Below, one piece after another: positions 1 through 10,087 of a stretch of DNA of 64,000 nucleotides. The DNA is taken from contig JAMXBB010000010.1 in assembly GCA_024138015.1 (NCBI GenBank), positions 76,009,541-76,073,540 on the forward strand, in the 5' to 3' direction. A program made the translations under genes and the position numbers. The notes under the pieces were generated by a model. It was not told the DNA's origin, did no database searches, and worked only from the letters and a program-made list of their open reading frames with translations. The first letter of the stretch is position 1. Each line of letters opens with the position of its first letter. The DNA comes from Lumnitzera littorea (Eukaryota > Streptophyta > Magnoliopsida > Myrtales > Combretaceae).

Positions 1-1115
1 CACAATCTCATCGGCTAAAATTTCCATTCATGGGTTCTACTAACTGTGGAAAAGAAAATCATATAATATGTCAAGAAAGCAGAAGACCTTATATCATTTA
101 CATGTAAATACCGATTATGTGTATAAGTAATTCCATCATTCTTATTCTTTTCCGCTAATATGTTTAATTAGGAATAACTTTTTATTCGGGGAAAGGTAAA
201 AAAAGAAAAATGAAGTAACTAAATTAACATTATTAAAAATAAAAACTGAACTAAAGTAAAGTGAACAGAGCTTTTATGCAAAGATTTTGGTGATTGCCAA
301 TGTATTTGGTGAGGTGTAAACTAAAGTATGTAACTTTTACGAAACTTCACTTTAAAATATTTGGTATTAAACAAGCTATTACTATTAATTCATTTCTTTA
401 AAGAATGGTGTTAGCACTAAGGTTATTGTGATTTAGTAGTATCATGACTAATCTTTCATTGGGATAGATTAAGGTTTGAATCCCTCTTATCCTATATTTA
501 ATCCCAAAAAAAAAGTATTAAAATCACTTTTCGTGAAATTCTAACTGGCTCTATTAATAAACTTTTGAGAGTAGATATCATTGCATACTCCATAATCCAT
601 AAAATTATAAAATTAGTAAATCGCTATCAAAATCATGATTATATTTTACTTTGAACAAATAGAATCAATAAAATCGTATAAAAACCAATAAAATTATAAA
701 TTTATAAAATTGTATATTAAAATTCATAATTTTATCAAAAATATATACTAAATGATTTTACATCTATTTTAACTAAAAAAACACAATAAATTAATAAACT
801 TGTAAAATTATATATTTGACTTGCAATTTCAATAACTATGAATATCACATATTATTTCTAAGCCTACATGTCCTAACAACAACACATATGGCCCTTCCAT
901 CTCTCATATGATCACATTTAACCTTTTTCTTTTCATCAACCAAATTTATAAAAAAAAAAAAAACCGAGTAAATGTGAAATACTAAAACAACGTTTGTCAA
1001 ATGCTTGAGGAGCTCTAGCCCATGTTTGCTTTTGACATAATCTAATTTTCTTTTTCTTTTTCAAAGAAAGCTTGATAAATATGCACTCATTTTACACATT
1101 GTATCTTTTTTAAGT
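1..1115. repeat. Left copy of a diverged ~1.1 kb direct repeat
   Basis: This AT-rich stretch lines up by eye with 10088-11545 over its whole length, including shared words such as TGATTGCCAATGTATT, CAGAAGACCTTATATC and GCCCATGTTTG in the same order. The copies differ by many substitutions and small indels, and the right copy carries an extra ~610 bp insertion. The repeat may continue left of the window. No open reading frame, LTR terminus or target duplication is visible, so I treat it as host sequence duplicated long ago rather than a named transposon. Confidence 0.7.
412..516 (+). repeat. Candidate tRNA-derived SINE-like segment
   Basis: A stretch resembling a degenerate tRNA: an A-box-like TTAGTAGTATCATGA is followed about 40 bases later by GGTTTGAATCCC, close to the RNA polymerase III B-box GGTTCGANNCC, and then by an A-rich tail. 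This order is the hallmark of plant tRNA-derived SINEs. The short length and lack of a visible target duplication keep this tentative. Confidence 0.3.
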
Positions 1116-1855
1116 AAGTTCCCGATATTTTTTTTAAGTTCCCAATATTGTCATCATCTTTATAGCAATCAAAGTGTAAGAAATAATTCCCAAATAAGTA
1201 TTGAGATGCTCATATAGTAGTACATTCCTAATCGCATCAAGATTAATTCCAATACTCTTACAAAACCTTTTAAAAACTTAATGAAGTTGGCATTGATTCG
1301 TATTTTCAACATCTTAATCGGATTTCTATCGTATTCCATACCTAATTTTCCTCTCGAAATATTTCCATGAGTATAAATAGAGAATTTCACAAAACCCACC
1401 AACATTCATCATACTAATCAATATAGCATGATCAATGCAACCTTGAATATCCATTTTATAGCATATAAAAGTGCTCACTTTCCAAGTATTTAAACTCTAA
1501 GAGACATTTTATTGAACAACTTGAAAGCATTTAACTTACCAATATAAGTTAACTAATTATCTATACTATCGCACTAATGTATTTAAAAAGCATCTCAATT
1601 AACATGTTAATCATGGAATTTGTACAATAAATAAACAAATAAACATCATAAAATAAGACGAAATTCTATAATACTACATGAAATTTCAATAATAGGGTTT
1701 GAAATTCGATTATTAAAATCTAATGAAATTAATGAAGATTAATTGATATGAGATGTTAAAAAATGTTTACCTTGCAATTTTGATGAGGATTTCTAGAAAA
1801 AATTATACCAAAATAAATAGAGTATATGTCCACCAAAAACTCTAAGAGAGAGTAT
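1116..1855. other. Unassigned AT-rich DNA
   Basis: No gene, transposon terminus or protein similarity is recognisable here. A minus-strand open frame at 1169-1405 has no recognisable domain and looks like chance. Confidence 0.5.
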
Positions 1856-2953
1856 TTAAAGGTATGTGTATATGTATGGGTGCACACATATACATGTATA
1901 CATGTGTGTATGTGTATGTGTGTGTGTGCACACGTACGCGCGTCTCTTTATGAGTGTGTCTATGTCCATTTGCACATGTGTGTATGTATAGGTAAGTATG
2001 TGCAAACATATGTGTGTGTGTGTCTATGTGCTTACGTATCTACATGCATATGCATACGTGTATATGTATGTTTGTGTTTGTATCTATGTCTATATATATA
2101 TGTGTGTGTGCACATGCACGCGTGTCTTTTTGTAAGTATGTATGTGTTCATTTGCACATGTATGCATGTATAGGTAAGTACGTACGAGCATATGTGTGTG
2201 TGTGTCCATGTGCTTATGTATCTACATGCGTATGCATACCTTTGTGTGTGTGTGTGTGTACGTATGTGTACTTGCATGCATGTGTGCATACACGCTTGTA
2301 CATGCGTGTACATATGTCTATGTGATTATATGCGTAATGCATTTATGTATGTATGTGTGCGTGTCCATGTGTGAGTATGCATATGTGTGCATGCGTACAT
2401 GCATGAGTGTGCATAGATGTATGTATGCATGTGCACATGTGCTTACGTGTGTATGTATGTATTCGTATGCTTGTGTATTGGCATGCATGTGTATGTGTGT
2501 GTATGTGTATTTATGCTTATGTCTATGTATCTATATGTATATGCATATATGTATGTGTATGTTGTACATATGCATACATATGCATGTATGTACGTGTATG
2601 TGTTTGTATGTGTGCATGAGTCTACATATCTGTGTACATATGCATGTGCATGCATGCATGTGTGTGTGTGTATGTGTATATATGTGTGTTTGTGTCTATG
2701 TTTATGTATATGTATGTTTGTATGCGTATGTGTGTGTGTGTGTCTGCATGCATGTATGAGTATGTTTATGTGTGTATATATGAATATATGTTTGTGTATC
2801 TATGTACATGTGCGTATGCATGTGTGTGTATGTTTTGTGCATGTACACGTAAGTATGTGTATGCATGCATGTATATGTGTGCATATTTGTATGTGTGTGT
2901 TTGCATGCATGTATATGTGTGTTCATACGTATGCATGTTTGCATGTGTGTTTG
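1856..2953. repeat. Degenerate TG/TATG microsatellite block with a 182 bp higher-order repeat
   Basis: Over about 1.1 kb the sequence consists almost only of TG, TATG, CATG and CG-containing variants such as TGCACACGTACGCG. Long open frames on both strands are a by-product of the repeat and encode low-complexity Met/Cys/Val/Tyr or His/Thr/Tyr strings. A higher-order duplication is visible inside: the run from TGTGTGTGCACACGTACGCG (about 1921) to CATGCATATGCATAC recurs about 182 bases later, including GTATAGGTAAGTA. The alternating purine-pyrimidine tract could adopt Z-DNA. Confidence 0.95.
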
Positions 2954-3456
2954 AAATTATCTTCTATGCTCAATTTGAGTTATATTTACGTATACAGCTT
3001 CAATTTTTAGAATATCTAACAAGAAGGCATACAAATGGTGTGTGCTTTTTTTATAAGGAAAATAAAAGTGCATGCATCTTTTATGATATTTTAAAAAGAT
3101 GTTAACACACAACTTGTTCACCCTAAATATAGTAAGTTTTTCTTGGTCTCTTTATAAGAATTTTTTCAAGAAGATACATTTATCTAATAAGATCTTTATA
3201 AATATTCAATCCTTACATAAATTTCTCTACTGATACATGAGGATAATAAAATGTGCTTCAAGTGAAAATGTTATGATGACACCTTAAGATGAGGTTTAAA
3301 TAGCCAATTGAAATAAGAAAATTACATTCATTTATGTATACATTATTAGATGTCACTAACTTTTGATTTTTACATCCATAAAATTTAATAAAATTAACTA
3401 GAGTGAATATAATCATTTGAATGGTTAATTATACACAAATATTATTTATCCCATGC
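2954..3456. other. Unassigned AT-rich DNA
   Basis: Nothing recognisable lies between the microsatellite and the hAT-like element. Confidence 0.5.
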
Positions 3457-3464
3457 AGTAAAGT

Positions 3465-4481
3465 AAGAGTGAGTGCAGTTTGGTTCGCTAGGTTCCCTTC
3501 CTATTAAACTGAACCTAAAATTAACGATTTAGTTTTTTTATAAAATAAACCTAACCATAAGATTTGGTTCATGAATTTTTCAAACTTAATAATAAATTCT
3601 TCAGCTCTTGATTTGTACCATTTTTTAAAATAAAATCTTACAAATTTAAATTTATTGTTGCTCCTTTAGTCTTCAACTGAAAATTTAACAATTTGTTTTC
3701 CCTCCAATGTTTCCTACGTACATGTCCTATGCACATGTTCCTTCATTCATTATTTTCATTTTTCATGCTAATGTTTCCTAATTTCCTATGTAGTACATAC
3801 ATGTCCTTATATCAAAGACACCAACAAAACCTATATCACAATTGAATACAAAATAACATGATATAAACAGTTAGACTTAAGTAGGATGACACATTTTGTC
3901 TTAATTTAATTGACAAGCAAAGTATTCAAGAGACAAATTATATTTTTTACTCAAATATGAGCTTGAAAAATTTTGGATCACATGCACATTCCACCTCAGT
4001 TGACCCCATTAAAATAACTATCCTTAAGTTAACCTTCTTAGCTTGTTCAAAACAGGACTTATTAATCCTTTACAAACAATACATCCATAGCTATGAAAGA
4101 CACTGAATTATATCAGTAACTACAAAAATCTAAAATGATTTATCTCGCAAAAACAATGTATATTGCATTTAGATAATGGAGGAGAAGAAAAAAAGAGAAG
4201 CGCATGGAACTTAGTAATGAGGACAGATCACACAAGGGACTTAGTTAGGGTTATACTTATAAGAATTACTGTTGTGCACATTACACGTAACTAGAATCTA
4301 GAGATAGGAATAAAATAACACATAACTTAAAAAAAAAAAAAAGGAAGGGGGAGGCGGAAGAAAATGATGCAGTTTAGTTTGGTATTGTGAATTAAACAAC
4401 AAATTGAATGAATAAAATTGAACCATATAAAAAAATGAACCGAATTTTCAATTCACGGTTTTTTTTTTTTTACCCACCCCT
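3465..4481. mobile_element. Probable non-autonomous hAT-type element
   Basis: The ends form an imperfect inverted repeat: the left end begins AAGAGTGAGTGCAG and the right end, read on the minus strand, begins AGGGGTGGGTA. The second matches the GGGGTGGG-type terminus often seen in plant hAT-derived elements. Flanking 8-mers AGTAAAGT (3457-3464) and AGTAAAAT (4482-4489) match at seven of eight positions, as expected for an aged 8 bp hAT target duplication. Subterminal GGTTCG/GAACC words occur at both ends. No transposase is visible inside, so the element would have depended on a partner. Confidence 0.55.
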
Positions 4482-4599
4482 AGTAAAATAGTGTGTAGGA
4501 TAGGTGCCTATGGAAACTAACCTATTGCAAGGACATATAGTGACTCTATCGGGTTACTACGAAATCTCAAATTGAAAATATTTTAAAAATACCACCTAT

Positions 4600-4804
4600 T
4601 GAAAAATGCAATCAAAGACTTTATTATTATTCAATGGTCTTCTAAATAATATATATCATGTAGAGCTTAACAAGATAAAGATAAATCTGATAGTATTAAA
4701 TCTTCACATCCTTATTGGATAAAAATATCCTAACCACTATATTTATTAGATAATATCAAGATAAAGATAAAATAATAAACTAACAATAACACTTTCCTAC
4801 AGCA
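4600..4804 (-). repeat. 3' LTR of the copia element
   Basis: About 205 bp, matching 9418-9619 base for base apart from scattered differences. On the plus strand it begins TGAAAAATGCAATCAAAG and ends near TTTCCTACAGCA. It is short, as in many plant copia families. Confidence 0.9.
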
Positions 4805-4811
4805 ACAACCC

Positions 4812-4838
4812 TTACCTCTCTCTCTCTCTCTCTCTCTT
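4812..4838 (-). repeat. (CT)n microsatellite at the polypurine tract position
   Basis: Directly inside the 3' LTR, the minus strand reads as an uninterrupted GA run followed by GGTAAGGG. This is where the polypurine tract that primes plus-strand DNA synthesis must lie. The tract has apparently been replaced by, or has grown into, a GA microsatellite. Confidence 0.6.
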
Positions 4839-6340
4839 AAGCTAAGAAATAGATATTACTCATTCCTGACTTAGATACTAATTCCACAAACAATGATCTT
4901 GCTAAAGATTTTGTAAGCAAATCAGCTTCTTGTTGCTTAGTAAGAATATACTTCACTTGAATGCTACCTTCTTCAATTTCTGCCTTGATAAAGTTTCTAT
5001 TTATTTTAACATGCTTCATCCTCTCATGTTGGATGGAATTTTTTAATACACCAATTGCTGATTTGCTATCACTATATAGTGTCATTAAAGTCCACTCAAT
5101 CTTTAGTTTTGCAAGTAGATGTTGTGGCCATATAACTTCACACATTCCTTGAGCTATCACCCTATACTTAACTTTAGCACTATTTGCAACTACAAGTTAT
5201 TTTTTACTCCTTAATGTAATTAAATTACCCTAAAGTTTAGTGTAAAAACTAGTGGTTGACTTAGAATCAAGCGTATCACCACCTCAATCCACATCAACAA
5301 ATGCAGCTAAATCTTTACAAGCTGTTTTTTTTTTTTTTTTAATAAATAATCCTTTCCTAAGTGATCCCTTAAGATATTTGAGTACATGATTGATTGCCTC
5401 TTCATGATATTTGGTGGGTAAGTGTATAAATTGACTCACCACACTAATAACATAAGCCAAATCCGATCTTAAGAGAGATAGGTAAATTAATCTTCCAACA
5501 AGCTTTCGATATCTCTCCTTATCAATAGGTGTATCTTTTTCATGTGACCAGTTCTTCTAATTTTGGGGTAATGGAGTATCTTTGGGTTTTCCCCCAAGCT
5601 TCCCAATTTCTTTTACCAGATTAAGGACATATTTGCATTGGCTAATGAAAATGCTTTCTTTTATACATGCCACCTCCATTCCTAAGAAGTACTTTAGATC
5701 TTCCAAGTCTTTAGTCTCAAATCTATCACCAATCTTTTTCTTCAAGTTTGCAATTTCTATCCAATCATCACTTATCAATATGATATCATCAACATGCACT
5801 ATAATAATGGATTTCTTCCTATCTGCACCAAGCTTTACAAATAGTATATGTTCAGCCCGACATTGACATTATCAAAACCAATAAGAGATTCACAAAATTT
5901 TTTAAACCATGCTCTTAGAGGTTGCTTTAGCCTATTTAAAGACCTTTTTAGTTGACACACTTTACCCCTTGTATCATTAGTTTTAAAACTAGGTGGAAGC
6001 TTCATAAATATTTCCTCTTCTAGATCACCATTAAGAAAAGCATTCTTTACGTCTAGTTAATACAAGGGCTAGTCAAGATTAGCTACAAGAGACAACAATA
6101 CCCTAATGAAATTCAACTTTACTACTAACACAAACGTTTCTTCATAGTCTAAACCATATGTTTGTGTGTACCCCTAAGCGACAAGGTGAGCTTTGTATCT
6201 TTTTACACTTCCATTGAACTTATGTTTGATACTAAACACCCACCTACTACCTACTGGTCTCTTTCTTTCATGTAGCTCACAAATCTCCTAAGTATTGTTA
6301 TGTTATAAAGCTTTCATCTCCTCTATGACAGCTTTCTTCC
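4837..6340 (-). pseudogene. copia reverse transcriptase and RNase H remnant
   Basis: In minus-strand order: an RVT_2-type reverse transcriptase (about 6290-5540) with recognisable pieces such as SRWVFSIKHKFNGS, QLKRSLNRLKQPLRAWF and the active-site box near 5799, which reads HVDDII instead of the usual YVDDII; then a linker and a copia-type RNase H (about 5540-4837) with the pieces LYSDSKSAIGVLKN, HVKINRNFIK and TKQQEADLLTK. In the family these copy element RNA into DNA and degrade the RNA strand. Stops and frameshifts separate the pieces; the longest open stretches are 4837-5160 and 5557-5799. Family assignment is secure; function is lost. Confidence 0.92.
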
Positions 6341-6390
6341 ACTTGTCATTAGACATAGCTTCATCAACAGTTCTTAGTAATTTCTCCTCT

Positions 6391-7242
6391 CTATCTTGGC
6401 CAAAAAAGTTTGACCAAAAAAGACTGATATGCAGTTGAAATTCTAGCATAAGATAAATAGCTTGAAACTAGATACCTAGCACAACTTCTTCTTCCTTTTT
6501 GTAATGTAGTTGGAATATTTAATTCTTGCTGCTCATTCTTAAATCTATCAACATGCTCAATCCTAGATCTGTCAACATCTAAATCTCCTATAGGATTCAT
6601 CATATTAGTTCCATCCTCCTTCTCTACTTTAGAACCGGGCTACTCCTCAAGGTTAGATATTGGCATGAACTAAACATGTTTCAATTGCCTAGTATAGATA
6701 CGGAAGTAAGAAAAGAATTTTCTAATTTGTTAGATTCTTTCTCATCAGAAATTGGAATCTTTTCCTCATTGGCATTATTCACCTGATTTGTTACATTTGG
6801 AAATTCCATTGGCATTATTCACCTGATTTGTTACATTTGGAAATTCCATTGGCATTATTCACCTAATTTGTTACATTTGGAATGTCAAGTTTTGGGAGAA
6901 GTGGTAAACATTTGTTGCCAACATTATCATAATCTTGTGTTTGATTAGCAAAATTGAAATAGGGATTTTGTTCAAAGAATACAACATCATAGATAGTGAT
7001 TATCTTTTTAGCTAGTGGATAATGTCACTTGTATCCTTTTTGAAATGGTGGATATCTAATGAATAGACATGTAAGTGCTTTTTCTTCAAGTTTGTGTCTA
7101 TTTTGAGATAAATCAGGTACATACACTGTGCATCCAAACACTTTTGGCGGTAAAGAATTAGACATATATGTATGAAGAAGGTGTTTGAGGAACACACTCA
7201 AGGGGGATTGATAACTTAGCGTATTAGAGGGAAGTCTATTAG
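6391..7242 (-). pseudogene. copia pol linker between integrase core and reverse transcriptase
   Basis: The minus strand carries the integrase C-terminal part (about 7246-7025). Pieces such as NRLPSNTLSYQSPL, VFGCTVYVPDLSQN and EEKALTCLFIRYP correspond to the copia stretch that normally contains the INRLPS, FGC..FVH and KCVFIGY words. Downstream (7000-6391) is the poorly conserved linker, with the 40 bp repeats and an open frame at 6391-6603 of no recognisable fold. Confidence 0.7.
6767..6886. repeat. Three tandem copies of a 40 bp unit inside copia pol
   Basis: The unit beginning CATTGGCATTATTCACC occurs three times head to tail, nearly identical, between integrase and reverse transcriptase. 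A 40 bp unit is not a multiple of three, so the expansion shifts frame unless balanced; it probably arose after the element died. Confidence 0.85.
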
Positions 7243-7915
7243 TCAAATAGGCTGAAGTTTAGATATCTTCCCCCCAAAAGAGTGAGGAATAGACGCAGTT
7301 AACTTTAGGGACTGAACAGTCTCAAGTAAGTGTCGATGTTTTCTTTTTGCCACTTCATTTTGTTGTAGAGTATATACACAAGAGCTTTGGTGAATAATAC
7401 CATGAATACTTAGGTAGTTTTTAAATTCTTTAGAGAAAAATTCCCTACCATTATCAAATCGTAAAATTTGTATTTGAGTGTGGAAAATAGTTGATACAAG
7501 CTTGTGAAATTTTTGGAATACATGGTACGCTTCTGATTTTTCCTTCAACAAAATAAACCCAACAAGTTCATGAATGGTCATCAATGAAAGTTATAAACCA
7601 CCTGTACCCAGACAAAGAGGGGACTCTAACTGATCCTCAAATATCACTATGAATCAAATAAAAAGGTCTAGATGATTTGTAAGATTGAGCCGAATAGTGT
7701 TTTCTAGTAAACTTGGAAAGAACATAGTGCTCATATTGGAATCTAGTAATATCTTTATTTTCAAATATTTTTGGATACAACCAAGCCAAATAAGGAAAAT
7801 TTAAATGATCGAGGTATTGATGCAACAACATAATTTCACTATTATTTAGGATAGAAACAAGAGACTTAGACTCAACAAACTCAACAAGGGACACAGACTC
7901 AACTTGACTATCCAA
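7243..7915 (-). pseudogene. copia integrase remnant
   Basis: The minus strand contains the GAG-pre-integrase zinc-binding region (about 7850-7680) and the rve core. The zinc-site histidines survive in LLHQYLDHLNFP, but both cysteines have become tyrosine (YEHYVLSKFTRKHY). The core keeps HSDI and LRFDNGREF, carrying the first two catalytic aspartates, and SSCVYTLQQNEVAKRKHRH, where the catalytic glutamate normally in VAERK is lysine. Integrase inserts the DNA copy into the host genome; this one would be inactive even without its stop codons. Confidence 0.93.
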
Positions 7916-7929
7916 TTAGTAAAGCCCAT

Positions 7930-8230
7930 TATCTTATTCAGCATTGCCAATCATCTTTCCTAAAGATTGGTCCTAAAATATACAATGAGAAGGAGCAAAT
8001 GTTACTTGGCATGCCATATTTCTCACTAATTTACTGATTGATATCAGATTATATTGCAGTACAGGGATATACAATGTGTCATATAAGTATAAAATCACCA
8101 ATTTGTACAACTCCTTTCCCTTTAGAAAACATATAATTCCCATTTGCCACTTAGATTTTATGAGCACATGGAGAAAAATCCTTAAAGTAGTGTAAAGATC
8201 GATTGCTCCTAAGTCAATTATTTATTTATG
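7930..8230 (-). pseudogene. copia aspartic protease remnant
   Basis: The minus strand encodes an IIDLGAIDL piece near 8225, where copia proteases have (I/L)DSGA(T/S); the active-site serine position is leucine. It is followed by GIICFLKGKELYKL, the counterpart of the VADG..KGKG words, and YIPVLQYNLISISKL, the counterpart of VP.L..NLLSV. The enzyme would have cut the Gag-Pol polyprotein. Two open stretches in different frames show at least one frameshift. Confidence 0.85.
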
Positions 8231-8458
8231 GGTTAACCAATACTTTAATGAGGTTAAATGCATACCTTTTTGTACTACTGATGCTAAAGATAGCTTCTCA
8301 TCTGTCTTGTCTGTTTTTTCCTTCTCGTCATACACCAATGAATTTTCAAGAAGCCTTTTTGGCATAGCAATCTGATTAGATGTCAAATTCATACCTCCTC
8401 CTACTTCATTAGTGTCTGTTGTCTCAGCCACATGAGGTAGGCATGGCATTGCTCTTTG

Positions 8459-9400
8459 TTATTTTTGCTTCATTGGTTTTCCGTTGAGTTTCCAACATGT
8501 TTCCCTTGTGTGATAATACTTTTTACAAAAATCACACCATGGCTTGTCACGGGGTTTTTCTTTCTTTGCTACTAAGGCTAAAGTTAAGTGATTCTGGCCT
8601 TGATTAGATGTTGACATTGTTCCCATTACCCTTTGTCTTATTTCTTCTCTTCGAACTTCTGCAAACGCTTCTTTCAAATTAAGGAAAGGTTTTTTCCCTA
8701 ACAAACGTCCGTGCACTTCATCTAATTCAGCAGCATTTAATCCTCGTAGAAAAAAAAAAAAAAAAAAACCTTGTCCTTCTCCTATACTTTTGCAAACTTG
8801 ACTCCATCCTCAGAACATGACTATTCAATATCATAATATAAATCAATTTCCTACCATAGTTCCATTAGAGAATTGTAGTATTTTGTTACAATTTGATTAC
8901 ATTGAGTTATGAGTCTAATTTTTTACCAAAGTTCAAAACATTGTGCCACATTATCCATGTATGAATACATTTCATGAACTAAATCCCAAATCTCCTTTGC
9001 TGTATCACAAAACAAATACAACCTCCCAATTTTAAGCTCCATCAAGCTAACAAACCAAACCATCACCATTGTGTTCTTGGCCTCCTACATACCATATTCT
9101 TGAGAGTTTGTTGTAGGTGCTTGATATGTTCCAATTAAATATCCTAACTTACCTCTTCTATGAATTACAGGCCTTATAGACTGATGCCATTTGCGAAAAT
9201 TTGTACCACTCAATTTATTTTGAGTAATTACAGGCAAAGAATCTCATGGAGATTCTCATATGAGACTTACCTAAATTGATATTACACATAGTCTACTCGC
9301 TTTGGTGATAAGTTCCAAAATGAAGCTTTGATGCGCATTATTGTTTGGTCTTGTGTATTGTCACCCATCTATTAAGTGATCACATAAGCTAAGGTAGATA
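8459..9400 (-). pseudogene. copia gag remnant with zinc knuckle
   Basis: The minus strand encodes a UBN2/Retrotran_gag-type capsid protein. The N-terminal part (about 9360-8760) is recognisable through LSGTNFRKWHQSIRPV, EIWDLVHEMYSYMDN and YYNSLMELW, but it is cut by stops and by a poly-A expansion at 8750-8768. The C-terminal part (8716-8459) is open and contains a perfect CX2CX4HX4C zinc knuckle, C61-C64-H69-C74 of that frame (WCDFCKKYYHTRETC), which binds element RNA in the family. It lies directly downstream of the primer site. Confidence 0.9.
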
Positions 9401-9402
9401 TA

Positions 9403-9414
9403 GCTTTGATACCA
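9403..9414 (-). other. Primer binding site for initiator tRNA-Met (copia)
   Basis: The minus strand reads TGGTATCAAAGC three bases inside the 5' LTR. This matches the common plant site TGGTATCAGAGC, complementary to the 3' end of initiator tRNA-Met, with one change. Confidence 0.9.
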
Positions 9415-9417
9415 TAT

Positions 9418-9619
9418 TGAAAAATACAGTCAAAGACTATTATTATTCAATAGTCTTCCCAATATATATATCATGTGGAACTCAACAAGATAAGAATAAA
9501 TTTAATAGTATTAGATTTTCATAGTCCTACCGGATAAAAATAGCCCAACCACTATACTTATTAGATAATATCAAGATAAAGATAAAATAACAAATTAATA
9601 ATAACACTTTCCTACACTA
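9418..9619 (-). repeat. 5' LTR of the copia element
   Basis: Homologous over its whole length to 4600-4804 and followed on the outside by the target duplication CCTAT. Confidence 0.9.
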
Positions 9620-9624
9620 CCTAT

Positions 9625-10087
9625 CGCAAGGAATGAGGAGGAAAAAATATACTACCTTGCAATTTAAAAAAAAAAGTTTTAAAAACTCAATGAAAGGGGG
9701 AAAATGTGTTGCCTTGCAATTTAAAGTCTTTTTAAAGGCTTATACCTAGTGATAAGTAATACGCAGGGTAATAATGCCAACGAAAATTCACCTGTCGCGG
9801 GAACGGGCAGCGGCTTTGTCAAATTGCTGTGGAATCTTAAATAAAGTAAAAATAAAACTCATTATTTTGGGGTTTTTCTTTTTTTTTTTTTCAGCTGGAA
9901 CATGCTTTTAGAACTGGAAAATTTTTAAAAATGTTAATAAAATTTTTTCATGGGGAGTTACTCTCTACGCTAGATAAAATTTATGGAAAGAAATTATTTT
10001 TGCTACCAAAAGTTTAATCACTGGTAGCCGCAATAAGCCTTTTTTTTTTTTTTAGTGATATTTAAAATTAACGTAGTACTTGTCAAA
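9625..10087. other. Unassigned DNA between the copia element and the right host repeat
   Basis: AT-rich, with a repeated phrase CCTTGCAATTTAAA at 9656 and 9713. No coding or transposon signal was recognised. Confidence 0.5.

Larger units (their letters stand above)
4600..9619 (-). mobile_element. Complete but defective Ty1/copia LTR retrotransposon
   Basis: A 5.0 kb element reading on the minus strand: 5' LTR (9418-9619), tRNA-Met primer site, gag, protease, integrase, reverse transcriptase, RNase H, polypurine tract, 3' LTR (4600-4804). The pol order with integrase before reverse transcriptase is diagnostic of copia. The 5 bp sequence CCTAT flanks both ends (4595-4599 and 9620-9624), a clean target duplication showing a simple insertion. 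Every coding domain contains stops or frameshifts and several catalytic residues are lost, so it cannot move by itself. The LTRs differ at many positions, implying an old insertion. Confidence 0.95.

Noticed and set aside
1826..3105. Many overlapping open frames on both strands coding for Cys/Val/Tyr/Met- or His/Thr-rich proteins
   Set aside because: They are produced by the TG/TATG microsatellite; low complexity and overlapping in all frames, with no domain.
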